From Sphingomonas sp. PP-CC-1A-547 (GTDB lineage Bacteria; Pseudomonadota; Alphaproteobacteria; Sphingomonadales; Sphingomonadaceae), in NCBI RefSeq assembly GCF_003610375.1, contig NZ_RAPZ01000015.1, positions 157,071 through 221,070 of the forward strand: a stretch of 64,000 bases of DNA, in the 5' to 3' direction. The notes under the pieces are model-generated. The model was not told where the DNA came from. It did no database searches and saw only the letters and a list, made by a program, of their open reading frames with translations. A program made the translations under genes and the position numbers. How positions within the stretch are numbered: position 1 is the first letter of the stretch; each line of letters opens with the position of its first letter. Shown here piece by piece: positions 43,511-52,983 of the stretch.

Positions 43511-44959
43511 GTGTTGGGTGGGCGTAGGGCTCGATCGGTTCTGGCTTCGGTCGGGCTGCTTGCGTTCGTCTCGGGTGGCGCAGCGTTCGCGCAGGACGCG
43601 CCCGCTCCCGCGCCCGCTCCCGCTCCCGCTCCCGCTTCAGCACCCCAGCAAACGCCCGCTGACCCCGCCGCCCCCGCCCCGGCAGGCGATCAGTCCGGCG
43701 GACTCGTCGTCGACGTCACCGGCGGTATCTCCGCGCCGATGCCGATCGCGATCCCCGTCATGCCTACCGCAGCGGTCGTCTCGACACCCGCCGGCCAGAC
43801 CGACGTTCTCGGCCGCCAGCTCGCCGACATCGTCACCAACGACCTCCGCAACTCCGGCCTGTTCACGCCACTTTCACCCGGCCAGCTCCGCCCGATCACC
43901 TTCCCAGAAGTCACCGCACCCGGGTTCGATTACTGGGGCAGCACCGGCGCGCAGGCACTGGTGCAGGGCTTCATCCGCGCGAACGGCGACGGCAACCTGA
44001 CGGTCGGCTGCTACCTCTACGACGTGTCGTCGAAGGCCGAGCTGACGCGGACCGGCTTCGTCGTCCCGCCGTCGGACTGGCGTCGCGCAGGGCATAAATG
44101 CGCCGACATGGTCTACACCCGCCTCACCGGCGAAGGCGCGTATTTCGACAGTCGCGTCGTCTACGTGTCCGAGACCGGACCCAAGGGCCACCGCATCAAG
44201 CGGCTTGCGATCATGGATCAGGACGGCGCCAATCACCGCTTCCTGACCAACGGGCAGTCGATCGTGCTGACGCCGCGGTTCGCGCCGAACCAGCAGTCGA
44301 TCGTCTATATGAGCTATCTCAACAATCGCCCGGCGATCTATGTCTACGACATCGGCTCGGGCAAGCAGCGCCTGGTGGTCGCGAACGCGAACCTGACGTT
44401 TGCGCCGCGCTTCTCGCCGGACGGTCGCAACATCCTGTTCTCGATGGCGCAGGGCGGCAACACCGACGTCTACCGCGTGTCGTCGCAGGGCGGGACGCCG
44501 CAGAGGCTGACCAACTCGCCGGGGATTGATACCGGCGGCAGTTACTCGCCCGACGGCTCGCGAATCGTGTTCGAGAGCGATCGCTCGGGCGGGCAGCAGA
44601 TCTACGTGATGAACGCGGACGGCTCTAACCAACAGCGGATCAGCTTTGGCGGCGGACGCTATGCCACGCCGGTGTGGAGCCCGCGCGGCGACCTGATCGC
44701 GTTCACGAAGCTCGGCGGCGGCTTCCGCATCGGCATCATGAGCCCGAGCGGCGGCGGCGAGAAATTGCTGACGAACGACTGGCAGGACGAGGGGCCGAGC
44801 TGGTCGCCGAACGGTCGCGTGATCAACTTCTATCGCTCGGGACGCGGCAGCGGCGGCAAGGCGGACCTCTGGTCGGTCGACCTCACGGGCGTCAACGAGC
44901 GGAAGATTCCGACGCCGCTTGATGGCTCGGATCCGGCCTGGGGTCCGTTGCGTCCGTAA
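43511..44959 (+). CDS. tolB: Tol-Pal system protein TolB
   Basis: About 482 residues from GTG 43511 (TTG 43514 is also in frame). A signal peptide (RSVLASVGLLAFVSGGAAFAQ), an Ala/Pro tandem (APAPAPAPAPAS), the TolB N-terminal domain (about 75-190), and a six-bladed beta-propeller with repeated FAPRFSPDGRNILF, GSYSPDGSRIVFESDRSGGQQIY and TPVWSPRGDLIAFTK motifs. TolB binds Pal in the periplasm. The frame is also open back to ATG 43334, but those 59 codons mainly decode a palindromic repeat, so the short form is preferred. Confidence 0.92.
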   Translation: MLGGRRARSVLASVGLLAFVSGGAAFAQDAPAPAPAPAPAPASAPQQTPADPAAPAPAGDQSGGLVVDVTGGISAPMPIAIPVMPTAAVVSTPAGQTDVLGRQLADIVTNDLRNSGLFTPLSPGQLRPITFPEVTAPGFDYWGSTGAQALVQGFIRANGDGNLTVGCYLYDVSSKAELTRTGFVVPPSDWRRAGHKCADMVYTRLTGEGAYFDSRVVYVSETGPKGHRIKRLAIMDQDGANHRFLTNGQSIVLTPRFAPNQQSIVYMSYLNNRPAIYVYDIGSGKQRLVVANANLTFAPRFSPDGRNILFSMAQGGNTDVYRVSSQGGTPQRLTNSPGIDTGGSYSPDGSRIVFESDRSGGQQIYVMNADGSNQQRISFGGGRYATPVWSPRGDLIAFTKLGGGFRIGIMSPSGGGEKLLTNDWQDEGPSWSPNGRVINFYRSGRGSGGKADLWSVDLTGVNERKIPTPLDGSDPAWGPLRP

Positions 44960-45010
44960 ACCTGCTATGGGGACATAACGGGAAACGTGATTTTCTACGG
45001 GAGACTATCT

Positions 45011-45538
45011 ATGCCGAAGCTTTCCAACATCTTGCTTGCGTGTACCGCGCTGATCGCCGTCGCCGGCTGTGCAAAGAAGCGTCCCGAGGTGCTGCCGCCG
45101 GCGCCGGTCGACAACAACGCTGCGGTGGATCCCAATGCGGGGATGAACAACGGCAATGTCGGTGGCGCGATCGTGCCGGGGTCGGATGCGGACTTCCAGC
45201 GCTCGGTCAGCTCGAACACGGTGAATTTCGGGCTCGACATGTACGACATCGATCCGACCGCGCGCGCGATCCTCGACAGCCAGGCGCAGTGGCTGGCCAA
45301 GTTCCCGAACCAGCGGATCACGATCGAAGGCCATGCCGACGAGCGTGGCACGCGTGAATACAACCTCGCACTCGGCGATCGTCGTGCGAACGCGACGAAG
45401 AACTATCTGGCGGCGAAGGGCGTGTCGTCGTCGCGGATGACGACGATCAGCTACGGCAAGGAGCGCCCGGTGGCGATGGGTTCGGACGACCAGAGCTGGG
45501 CGGCGAACCGCCGCGCGGTCACGGTGGTGTTGAACTAA
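45011..45538 (+). CDS. pal: peptidoglycan-associated lipoprotein Pal
   Basis: 175 residues from ATG 45011, with GGGAG 7-8 bases upstream. The signal ends in the lipobox VAGC (lipidated at about Cys21). The C-terminal OmpA-like domain binds peptidoglycan: ITIEGHADERGTREYNLALGDRRANATKNYL, with the DAP-binding Asp/Arg pair, and MTTISYGKERPVAMG. It anchors the outer membrane to the wall and is the last gene of the tol-pal operon. Confidence 0.97.
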   Translation: MPKLSNILLACTALIAVAGCAKKRPEVLPPAPVDNNAAVDPNAGMNNGNVGGAIVPGSDADFQRSVSSNTVNFGLDMYDIDPTARAILDSQAQWLAKFPNQRITIEGHADERGTREYNLALGDRRANATKNYLAAKGVSSSRMTTISYGKERPVAMGSDDQSWAANRRAVTVVLN

Positions 45539-45555
45539 GATTTGTCGCGGCAGTT

Positions 45556-45701
45556 CCTCTCCCCTCCGGGGAGAGGGAGGGAGGAGCCGCTTGGCGACGG
45601 AAGGGTGAGGGGCTGTTGGGACGGACGGCCCGAGCCTCACGCCCCTCACCCTCCCATGTGCAAGAGCCCACGGCACCTCCCTCTCCCCTGAGGGGAGAGG
45701 G
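45556..45701. repeat. inverted repeat between convergent pal and S1/P1 nuclease genes
   Basis: CCTCTCCCCTCCGGGGAGAGG with GTGAGGGGC inside faces GCCCCTCACCC and CCCTCTCCCCTGAGGGGAGAGG. It ends in GGGGTTTTA next to the nuclease stop. It probably ends transcription of both genes. Confidence 0.85.
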
Positions 45702-45704
45702 GTT

Positions 45705-46556
45705 TTAGCCCAGCGCCTTGTCGAGCAGTTTTGCCAGGCGGATACCCCCGCGGCGGACCTCTTCTCGCGACACCGGCACCATCTTAGCGATCGTTGCGTC
45801 GTCCATCTTCACGCGCGCAGGAACGGTACCGCACGCATCCCCGCCAAGCGCGGCCGCATACGCCTTATGCGAGGCCTCCCAGCTCTCCCGGCTCCAGTCG
45901 ACGACCGTCCCCGCGCCGATCTTCGCCCGCTCGGCCGCCGGATAGCGCCGCACCAGCGACGGCGGCGTTGAGATTGCGCGCTCGGCGAGCGGCCCGTCCC
46001 AGATCGAATGCAGGTTGAACCGCGCAGGGCCGTAGATCCCGTAATCCGCCTTCACGTCGTTGCCGCCCTTGTCGTGACGGTCGCCAGCGTGGAGCGGCTG
46101 GTGGAGATCGCCGACGAAGTGGATCAGGAACGCGAGCGCGACGACGCGGTCGCGGGGCAGCGTCGACTTGTCGCGGAGCATCTTCACGTCGCGGTCGATC
46201 TGGTACGAGACGCAGTCGCCTTCCTTGCACGCGGGCGTCAGGTCGAATGGCGCGCAGATATCGACGTTCTGGTAATGCCAGCTGTACGCGAAACCGAAGC
46301 GCGTCGATCCGTCGTTCAGCTTCAGCGGCTTGATGCAGTCCGCCCAGACGCTGGCTTCCTCGATCGTTCCTGCCGGACAGGTGGGCGTGTCGAGCAGCGC
46401 TTGTTGCGCGAGCAGCTTGCGGATCGCCGCCTTGGTCTTGGGCGTGACGTTGGCATAGGCGATTTGCGCAACGGTCTGGTGGCCGTACTCCCAGAATGCG
46501 GTGGCGGGGGAGGCGAGGCCGAGCGAGGCAATCGCGGCGAGGAGATAGCGCTTCAT
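45705..46556 (-). CDS. secreted S1/P1 family nuclease
   Basis: 283 residues with a signal peptide (YLLAAIASLGLASPATA). The mature protein begins FWEYGHQTVAQIA, close to the Trp/His trinuclear-zinc ligands of the family. Other ligands visible are VWADCI, SWHYQNVD, HFVGDLHQPLHAGDRHDKGG and LHSIWDG. It degrades single-stranded DNA/RNA or 3'-nucleotides outside the cytoplasm. The ATG overlaps the stop of the isoaspartyl peptidase gene. Confidence 0.95.
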   Translation of the reverse strand: MKRYLLAAIASLGLASPATAFWEYGHQTVAQIAYANVTPKTKAAIRKLLAQQALLDTPTCPAGTIEEASVWADCIKPLKLNDGSTRFGFAYSWHYQNVDICAPFDLTPACKEGDCVSYQIDRDVKMLRDKSTLPRDRVVALAFLIHFVGDLHQPLHAGDRHDKGGNDVKADYGIYGPARFNLHSIWDGPLAERAISTPPSLVRRYPAAERAKIGAGTVVDWSRESWEASHKAYAAALGGDACGTVPARVKMDDATIAKMVPVSREEVRRGGIRLAKLLDKALG

Positions 46557-47473
46557 GCCGGCTCGTTAGCGTAGATCGCGACGGTTCGGCTACCCGCTGA
46601 CGAGGCCGTCCCGCGGTACATGCCGACGGTGTTGAAGCCCCACGCCATGTCGCCGTCCGGTCCCGTGACGATCACCCCGCCCGTGCCACCGAGCGCCTTC
46701 ACGTCGGCGAGCACCGCGTCGGCCGCGACCTGCAGCGACTCGCCGGCAAACCGCACCCGCGCGGCGATCTCATGGCCAACGCCGACGCGGAGGAAGAACT
46801 CGCCTGAGCCGGTGCAGGATACCGCGCAGGCGCGGTCATCGGCGAAGGTACCCGCGCCGATTACTGGCGTATCCCCGATCCGGCCCCAGCGCTTGCCGGT
46901 GACCCCCCCGGTCGAGGTGGCGGCGGCGACGTGGCCCTGCGCGTCGCAGGCGACCGCGCCGACGGTGCCGTATTTCATGTCGACGTCGAACCCACCGCCA
47001 TCGGCCTGGAACTCGGCGAACTGACGGCGGCGTTCGTCGGTGGCGAACCAGTCTGCATCGGCTTGGGGCAGAGCGTGCTCACGGGAAAACGCATCCGCCC
47101 CCTTGCCGGCAAGAAACACGTGGCGGCCGTCGTCGAGGATTGCGCGGGCGAGGCCGACGGGGTTGCGCGTCGCGGTCGCTGCGGCAACCGCCCCCGCCGC
47201 CCGCGTGCGTCCATCCATGATCGCCGCGTCGAGCTCCAGCGTACCGTCATGCGTAAAGACCGCGCCGCGCCCCGAGTTGAAGTGCGGATCATCCTCCAGC
47301 ACGCGCACAGCGGCCTCGACCGCGTCGAGCGCGCTGCCGCCCTCCGCCAGCGCTTTAGAGCCAATGTCGAGCGCACGCGACAGGCCGGCTCGCGCGCCCG
47401 CGTCCTGCTCGGGCGAGACCATCTCGCTGTCGAGTTTGCCGGCGCCGCCGTGGATGACGAGGGTCCAGGTCAT
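46553..47473 (-). CDS. isoaspartyl peptidase / L-asparaginase (plant type)
   Basis: 306 residues of the Ntn-hydrolase (T2) family that self-cleaves before a catalytic threonine, here about Thr170 in KYGTVGAVACDAQGHVAAATS. Seen are LVIHGGAGKLD at the N-terminus, NSGRGAVFTHDG, and TGKRWGRIGDTPVIGAGTFAD with the substrate-binding Arg/Asp. It removes beta-aspartyl peptides or asparagine. It is coupled by a 4-base overlap to the S1/P1 nuclease gene downstream. Confidence 0.94.
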   Translation of the reverse strand: MTWTLVIHGGAGKLDSEMVSPEQDAGARAGLSRALDIGSKALAEGGSALDAVEAAVRVLEDDPHFNSGRGAVFTHDGTLELDAAIMDGRTRAAGAVAAATATRNPVGLARAILDDGRHVFLAGKGADAFSREHALPQADADWFATDERRRQFAEFQADGGGFDVDMKYGTVGAVACDAQGHVAAATSTGGVTGKRWGRIGDTPVIGAGTFADDRACAVSCTGSGEFFLRVGVGHEIAARVRFAGESLQVAADAVLADVKALGGTGGVIVTGPDGDMAWGFNTVGMYRGTASSAGSRTVAIYANEPA

Positions 47474-47483
47474 GCTAGATCTT

Positions 47484-48629
47484 TCAGAGGACGGAAGGTG
47501 TGGGACGAAGATGCAGGCGCAGGCCGATCAAAGGACGCAGCGGCGCGATCGCGCGGCCGACCCGGTAGAACAGGACGCAGCCGATAACGGTCGCGACCAG
47601 CAGACACGCGAACTCCGCCCAGCCGGGGAGGCCGACGGGAAGCAGCGCGTACATGACGAGGACGATGATCGTCTGGTGGATCAGGTAGAACGGGAACACC
47701 GCCTCGGTCAGTGTCCGGCGCCAGCGGTGGTCGCGGTTCCAGTGGCGCTCGGCGATCCCGATCAGCGCGACGATCGCGCCCCATTGCTCGACCGCGTGCG
47801 CGACACCGTAGCCGGGGTAGATCCAGCGCGGCGTCACGACATCTGCGGGCCAGCGAAGCTCGACGCCGATGATGCAGAGATAGCCGAGCAGCGCGGCGAC
47901 CGCGCCGACCCTCCACCAGCGGGTGATCGCGGCCATCGCGGGCTCGGAGCGGGCGAGGCCGAAGCCGAACAGGAAGGCAGGGAAATAGGTGACGTGCGCG
48001 ACCCAGTCGCCGAACAGGGCTTGCGATTCCGCGGCCATCTGGAACCACCAGCCGTGGACGAAGACGAGCCATGCGACGGGAAGGATGAGGACTACCCAGC
48101 TCCCGAAGACCCAGTCGAATGCGCGCTGCAGCCAGTCGCCGCGGACGATGATCAGGCCGAGTGTGAGTGCGGCTGTGTAGACCCAGAGATAGACGACGAA
48201 CCAGAGGTGGTTCCAAGTCGGCAGCGCGAGCCCCGCGAGCTTGCCGAACCGGAAATAATCATGCGTCCAGAACGTCAGATAGCTGCCGACATAGGCGTGC
48301 TTGGTGACCAGCTCGACCCAGGGTTGCGGCGGTACGATCACCGCCATGCCGAACAGCAACGGCACGAGCAGGCGGTAGCAACGGTTGGCGAAAAATCCGC
48401 GTGTGCCGCTCGACCGGGCGAGCAGGGCGCGGCTGGCATAGCCCGAGACGACGAACAGCAGCGTCAGCCGCCACGCGTTGCTCGCCAGCATCGGCAGCCG
48501 CACCCAGTCCTCGACATGGAGCGACTTCACATGGAAGTTCCACGGCACGAAGACCATGCCGATATGGTAGAGGATCAGCAGCGCGAACGCGCCGATCCGC
48601 AGCCAGTCCATGCCGTAATGCCGGGTCAT
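47484..48629 (-). CDS. acyltransferase family 3 membrane protein
   Basis: 381 residues with about ten membrane helices. Acyltransferase-3/OafA-like: the N-terminal RHYGMDWLRIGAFALLILYHIGMVFVPW contains the conserved histidine, RLPMLASNAWRLTLLFVVSGYASR is the second signature, and WNHLWFVVYLW the third. The family O-acylates sugars or other surface compounds. It ends 10 bases before the isoaspartyl peptidase gene on the same strand. Confidence 0.9.
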   Translation of the reverse strand: MTRHYGMDWLRIGAFALLILYHIGMVFVPWNFHVKSLHVEDWVRLPMLASNAWRLTLLFVVSGYASRALLARSSGTRGFFANRCYRLLVPLLFGMAVIVPPQPWVELVTKHAYVGSYLTFWTHDYFRFGKLAGLALPTWNHLWFVVYLWVYTAALTLGLIIVRGDWLQRAFDWVFGSWVVLILPVAWLVFVHGWWFQMAAESQALFGDWVAHVTYFPAFLFGFGLARSEPAMAAITRWWRVGAVAALLGYLCIIGVELRWPADVVTPRWIYPGYGVAHAVEQWGAIVALIGIAERHWNRDHRWRRTLTEAVFPFYLIHQTIIVLVMYALLPVGLPGWAEFACLLVATVIGCVLFYRVGRAIAPLRPLIGLRLHLRPTPSVL

Positions 48630-48697
48630 CGCGCGGCCCTACGGGGCGGGGGGCGGTGCCGCAAGCGCGGGACGGCCCGGCCGTTCCCCGCGCCGGT

Positions 48698-49219
48698 TCA
48701 CGCTTTCATGCGCGGCGTGCCCATGAAGTCGCGCTTGCCGATCGGTACGCCCTGCGCGCGCAGGATCGCGTAGGCGGTGCTGGCGTGGAAATAGAAGTTC
48801 GGCTGCGAGAACGACAGCAGGAAGTTCGCGCCGGTGAACGGCATGACGAACGTGCCGAACTCGAAGGTCGTGTCGTTATCGGCGAGCGCATCGAAACTGT
48901 TCCGGTCGATCGCTTCCAAGGTGGCGATCGCGGCGCGCATCACGGTGTGGAGACCGGCGAAGTCGGTCGGCCAGGCCGACCGGTCGGGCGCGAAGGTGCC
49001 GGCGCGGACGCCTTCGATCCCGCCGACCGAGTGACTGGCGCAGGCCTTCACTTGGTAGCCGAACGGCAGCATGTCGTCCGCGAGCTTCGCGTCGATCAGA
49101 GCCGCAGGTTCGATCCCCCGTTCGGCCGCGAACGCCTCGGCCTTGTCGAGCAGTGCGTCGACCGCGCGGAGAATCTGGAGGTTCGAGGGAATCGTCGCAT
49201 CGTACAGGGACAGGGTCAT
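48698..49219 (-). CDS. DUF1993 family protein
   Basis: 173 residues, all-helical, of the DUF1993 family (DinB-like four-helix bundle). Seen are [47 protein letters not shown], and the C-terminal [36 protein letters not shown] typical of the family. The function is unknown; a metal site is possible. It is divergent from ispG with ~116 bases between. Confidence 0.9.
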   Translation of the reverse strand: MTLSLYDATIPSNLQILRAVDALLDKAEAFAAERGIEPAALIDAKLADDMLPFGYQVKACASHSVGGIEGVRAGTFAPDRSAWPTDFAGLHTVMRAAIATLEAIDRNSFDALADNDTTFEFGTFVMPFTGANFLLSFSQPNFYFHASTAYAILRAQGVPIGKRDFMGTPRMKA

Positions 49220-49335
49220 CGCGTTCTCTCCTAAGGCCGTGCGCCGCTATGGCCGACGTTCGCGACTCCGGCCAGCGATGTTCCGTTCCGCGGCGCAAGT
49301 CGCTATATACGCCCTCGAACTCCCGAGGAATCTCC

Positions 49336-50475
49336 ATGTCCCTTCGTCCCTGGCGCGATATCACCCGCCGCAAGAGCCGCCAGATCATGGTCGGCAACGT
49401 CCCCGTCGGTGGCGACGCGCCGGTCACCGTGCAGACGATGACCAACACGCCGACCGACGACGTGCGCGCGACGGTCGACCAGATCCGGCGCTGCGAAGAC
49501 GCGGGCGTCGACATCATCCGCGTGAGCTGCCCCGACGTCGAATCGACCGCCGCGCTGAAGCAGATCGTCCGCGCGAGCCGCGTGCCGATCGTCGCGGACA
49601 TCCATTTCCACTACAAGCGCGCGCTCGAAGCCGCCGATGCGGGCGCGGCGTGCCTGCGGATCAACCCGGGCAACATCGGCTCGGCATCGCGCGTGAAGGA
49701 GGTCGTCGATGCGGCCAAGTCGAACGGCTGCGCGATCCGGATCGGCGTCAATGGCGGCTCGCTCGAGCGGCATCTGCTCGAGAAATACGGCGAGCCTTGC
49801 CCCGATGCGCTGGTCGAGTCGGCGATGGATCACATCAAGCTGTTGCAGGACCACGACTTTCACGCGTTCAAGGTCGCGGTGAAGGCGTCCGACCTGTTCC
49901 TCGCGGTGGCGGCGTACCAGCAGCTCGCCGAACAGGTCGATTGCCCGCTGCATCTCGGCATCACCGAGGCGGGCGGGTTCGTCGGCGGCACGGTCAAGTC
50001 GGCGATCGGGATGGGCAGCCTGCTCTGGTACGGGATCGGTGACACGATCCGCGTCTCGCTTTCGGCCGAACCGGAGGAGGAAGTCCGCGTCGGCTTCGAG
50101 ATCCTGAAAGCGCTCGGCATCCGCAACCGCGGCGTCCGCGTCGTGTCGTGCCCGTCGTGCGCCCGGCAAGGGTTCGACGTGATCCGTACGGTGCAGGCGC
50201 TGGAGGAACGGTTGCAGCATATCCGCACGCCGATGTCTTTGTCTGTGCTCGGCTGCGTCGTGAACGGGCCGGGCGAAGCGCGCGAGACCGACATCGGCAT
50301 CACCGGCGGCGGCAACGGTAAGCACATGGTGTATCTGTCGGGCGTTACCGACCACCACGTCCAGGACGCCGACATGGTCGACCACATCGTCCGGCTGGTC
50401 GAGGCGAAGGCCGCCGAGATCGACGCGGCGGATGCGGCTATCGCGGCCTTGGTACCGGAGATGGCGGCGGAATAG
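49336..50475 (+). CDS. ispG: 4-hydroxy-3-methylbut-2-en-1-yl diphosphate synthase (flavodoxin)
   Basis: 379 residues from ATG 49336 with GAGGAA upstream. A [4Fe-4S] enzyme of the MEP isoprenoid pathway that makes HMBPP from MEcPP. The cluster cysteines are Cys272 and Cys275 in [13 protein letters not shown] and Cys307 in [12 protein letters not shown], with the fourth ligand Glu314. The N-terminal TIM barrel has [13 protein letters not shown] and INPGNIG. Isoprenoids from this pathway supply CtaB and ubiquinone. Confidence 0.97.
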   Translation: MSLRPWRDITRRKSRQIMVGNVPVGGDAPVTVQTMTNTPTDDVRATVDQIRRCEDAGVDIIRVSCPDVESTAALKQIVRASRVPIVADIHFHYKRALEAADAGAACLRINPGNIGSASRVKEVVDAAKSNGCAIRIGVNGGSLERHLLEKYGEPCPDALVESAMDHIKLLQDHDFHAFKVAVKASDLFLAVAAYQQLAEQVDCPLHLGITEAGGFVGGTVKSAIGMGSLLWYGIGDTIRVSLSAEPEEEVRVGFEILKALGIRNRGVRVVSCPSCARQGFDVIRTVQALEERLQHIRTPMSLSVLGCVVNGPGEARETDIGITGGGNGKHMVYLSGVTDHHVQDADMVDHIVRLVEAKAAEIDAADAAIAALVPEMAAE

Positions 50476-50559
50476 GTCTCAGCGGTCAGCTGCTTACGCA
50501 CTCCTTTCACTAACACTGACTTCTGTGAGGATGATGGCGTGACGCGCGCATCCTCCTGC

Positions 50560-50639
50560 CGTTCTCCCGCGAAAGCGGGAGTCCAGGGTTACCGGCGATA
50601 GCGTTCGTAGTCCTGGACCCCCGCGTTCGCGGGGGAACA
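50560..50639. repeat. inverted repeat between ispG and the DMT transporter
   Basis: CGTTCTCCCGCGAAAGCGGG with AGTCCAGGGTT faces TCCTGGACCC and CCGCGTTCGCGGGGGAACAG. It is the same kind as 16749-16829. The rest of the 292-base gap (50476-50767) shows no gene. Confidence 0.85.
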
Positions 50640-50767
50640 GCACCTTGGACACCGCTTTATCAAACCCTCGACGTCCGCAACGGCAATTCCAGTACCGGCG
50701 ATGGCGTCACGATAGGATGCGGGTTAAGCGGACCGCATGAGGATGATCCGAACATTGACCGTTCACG

Positions 50768-51682
50768 ATGCGGTCTAGTCCGGTGACGAACCGCGTCGTT
50801 TCCCCAGCATTGGCCTTCGCAATCGCCGCGCTGGGCATCGGACTGTTCTCCATGATGGATGCGGTGATGAAGTCGCTCGTCCTGGCGATCGGCGTCTATA
50901 ACGCATTGCTTTGGCGGCAGATGATCAGTGTCGGGCTTGGCGCGGTCGCGTGGAAGCTTGGAAAGAGCGGCCGGCCGAGTGGGCGCGCGTTGAAGCTGCA
51001 TCTGGCGCGCGGGTTGGTGACGACGGCGATGGCGGTGCTGTTCTTCTGGGGGCTCGCGCGCGTGCCAATGGCGCAGGCGATTTCGCTGACCTACATCGCG
51101 CCAATTCTCGCGCTGCTGCTCGCGGCGGTTACGCTGGGCGAGCGCGTCGGGTGGAAGACGTTCGTCGCCTCGATCGCCGCGCTGGGTGGCGTGCTGGTGG
51201 TGATGATCGGGCAGGGACGCGAGGTGCCGGGCCCCGAGACCTTCCATGGTACGCTGGCGATCCTCGGCTCGGCAGTGCTGTATGCGGTCAACCTCGTGAT
51301 CGCACGGCTGCAGAGCCAGGCGGCACGGCCTGGGGAGATCGCGTTCTTCCAGGCGCTCGTCATTACCGCAACGCTAGCGCTCGCCGCGCCTTGGCTGGTA
51401 GTGGTGCCCGAAGCGGCGCAATGGCCCAAGCTCATACTTGCCGCCGGGCTCGCGACCGCGTCGCTGTGGCTGCTCGGCTGGGCCTACGCGCACGGCGATA
51501 CCGGGTTCCTCGCGACTACCGAATATACGTCGTTCGTCTATGCCGCCGGCTTGGGTTTCCTGGTGTTCGGCGAGCGGGTATCGGCGTTTACGCTGGCGGG
51601 CGCGGCGATCATCGTCGTCGCGTGCCTGTATGCGGCGCGGCGGCGTGATATCGCGCAAACTTCTATCGAGGCTAGTGCATGA
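50768..51682 (+). CDS. EamA/DMT family transporter
   Basis: 304 residues with ten predicted membrane helices in two EamA repeats (about 15-145 and 155-292). Seen are ALGIGLFSMMDAVMKSLV in helix 1, MAQAISLTYIAPILALLLAAVTLGE at the end of repeat one, and the matching TEYTSFVYAAGLGFLVFGE in repeat two. Drug/metabolite exporters of this group carry amino acids or small metabolites; the substrate is unknown. Its stop overlaps the next gene's ATG. Confidence 0.93.
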   Translation: MRSSPVTNRVVSPALAFAIAALGIGLFSMMDAVMKSLVLAIGVYNALLWRQMISVGLGAVAWKLGKSGRPSGRALKLHLARGLVTTAMAVLFFWGLARVPMAQAISLTYIAPILALLLAAVTLGERVGWKTFVASIAALGGVLVVMIGQGREVPGPETFHGTLAILGSAVLYAVNLVIARLQSQAARPGEIAFFQALVITATLALAAPWLVVVPEAAQWPKLILAAGLATASLWLLGWAYAHGDTGFLATTEYTSFVYAAGLGFLVFGERVSAFTLAGAAIIVVACLYAARRRDIAQTSIEASA

Positions 51683-52155
51683 CCATCATCCGTTCCGCTA
51701 CCGCTGCCGATGTCGGCACGATCCTGCGCTTCGTCCGCGAACTTGCCGCGTTCGAGCGCGAACCGGATGCGGTCGAGGCGACCGAGCCGATGCTGGCGGA
51801 GGCGCTGTTCGGGGAGCGACCCGCCGCGGAGGCATTGATCGCGGAGACTGAGGAAGGCCCGCTCGGGTTTGCACTGTTCTTCCACAATTTCTCGACCTGG
51901 ACCGGCAAGCGCGGCCTGTATCTGGAGGATCTCTACGTGACGCCGGAAGCGCGCGGGCAGGGGGTCGGTGGGGCGTTGCTGGCGCATCTGGCGGGCATGG
52001 CGCTCGATCGCGGCTGCGCGCGGTTCGAATGGTCGGTGCTCGACTGGAATGCCGATGCGATCGCGTTTTATCGGAAGGTCGGCGCGGTCGGGATGGAGGA
52101 CTGGACGATCCAGCGGATGTCGGGGGATGCGCTGGTCAGGTTGGCGGGACGGTAG
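51679..52155 (+). CDS. GNAT family N-acetyltransferase
   Basis: 158 residues. GNAT fold acetyl-CoA transferase resembling the spermidine/spermine-type (SSAT-like) and ElaA-like members: TIIRSATAADVGTILRFVRELAAFER, EGPLGFALFFHNFSTWTGKRGLYLEDLYV, the acetyl-CoA loop RGQGVGGALLAHLAG, and FEWSVLDWNADAIAFYRKVGA. It likely acetylates a small amine. It is coupled to the transporter gene by 4 bases, which may link export and acetylation. Confidence 0.93.
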   Translation: MTIIRSATAADVGTILRFVRELAAFEREPDAVEATEPMLAEALFGERPAAEALIAETEEGPLGFALFFHNFSTWTGKRGLYLEDLYVTPEARGQGVGGALLAHLAGMALDRGCARFEWSVLDWNADAIAFYRKVGAVGMEDWTIQRMSGDALVRLAGR

Positions 52156-52172
52156 GTCGGAGCGCTGTCTGG

Positions 52173-52289
52173 CCCCCCTCCCTGAAAGGGAGGGGCTGGG
52201 GGTGGGTTGGCCGGTTTTGGCCGCTCACTCACCACGGTCGAGAATGCGGAAGCGAACCCACCCCCGACCCCTCCCTTCCAGGGAGGGGC
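52173..52289. repeat. intergenic inverted repeat, same family as 14317-14422
   Basis: CCCCCTCCCTGAAAGGGAGG with GGGGGTGGGTT faces AACCCACCCCC and CCCCTCCCTTCCAGGGAGGGG. It lies between the convergent GNAT and 2OG-Fe oxygenase genes, the same kind of position as its relative downstream of aguA. Confidence 0.88.
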
Positions 52290-52316
52290 GAAGACTAGGC
52301 GTCGCCAACGGGGGTC

Positions 52317-52979
52317 CTAGCCCTTCACGTCGATGTTCATCGCGATCGAGATGCGGTCGCCTGTTCCCAAGTGCGGGCGGACGCCGTGGCGGAGCCAGGC
52401 GGGGAACAGGATCAGGTCGCCCGCCTCGGTCGGCAGGCGGCGCTCGACCGGTTGCGGCTGGCCGTCGATCCCGACGAGGCGAAACCCAGGCAGCCGCATG
52501 AACGGCACCGGAAAGCGCGGGTCCTCGAAGAACAGTTCGCCGCCTGCCTCACCGGACGCCGGTGCTACGCCCATGTCGACGTAATAGACTGCGGCCCACA
52601 GCACCCCGGGATGCGCGTGGCTCATGTTGAGCGCGCCGGGCGGCGACACGTTCGCCCACATCTTGACGGTCCACTCGACCGTCGCCGCATCGCACCCATC
52701 GAAATGCGAGGCGCGCTTCGCCATCTTCACCGCGGTATCGGCGAGCGCGACCGCCGCCGGGCCGCCCCAGTCGAGCATGTCGGTAGCGGAATGCCAGCCC
52801 CCGACATTCGATCGAGCCAAGCTCGGCGAGGCGGCGTAGCGATCAAGGATCGCGGTGCGCAATGCCGCGGTCAGGGCGGCGGCATCGGCCAGCCGTCCAT
52901 GCAGGATCGGCGTCTCGTACAGTCCGATCTGCGCCGCGCGGACGCGGATGCCGTCGAACGGACGAGACGCCGTGGTCAT
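52317..52979 (-). CDS. putative 2OG-Fe(II) oxygenase
   Basis: 220 residues of the small 2OG-FeII_Oxy_5 (TIGR02466-type) family. Seen are the N-terminal LYETPILHGRL, the GGWHSATDMLDWGG segment, and WANVSPPGALNMSHAHPGVLWAAVYYVD, which supplies the proximal His. The distal His and 2OG-binding Arg are in LFPAWLRHGVRPHLGTGDRISIAMNI. These are non-heme iron dioxygenases with unknown substrates. It ends near the start of ppa's downstream side: the ppa gene begins 5' of it only on the far side, so co-transcription with ppa is not supported. Confidence 0.88.
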   Translation of the reverse strand: MTTASRPFDGIRVRAAQIGLYETPILHGRLADAAALTAALRTAILDRYAASPSLARSNVGGWHSATDMLDWGGPAAVALADTAVKMAKRASHFDGCDAATVEWTVKMWANVSPPGALNMSHAHPGVLWAAVYYVDMGVAPASGEAGGELFFEDPRFPVPFMRLPGFRLVGIDGQPQPVERRLPTEAGDLILFPAWLRHGVRPHLGTGDRISIAMNIDVKG

Positions 52980-52983
52980 GCTA

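Noticed and set aside
47040..48773. 577-codon plus-strand frame
   Set aside because: Antisense to the isoaspartyl peptidase and acyltransferase genes, and without domains.
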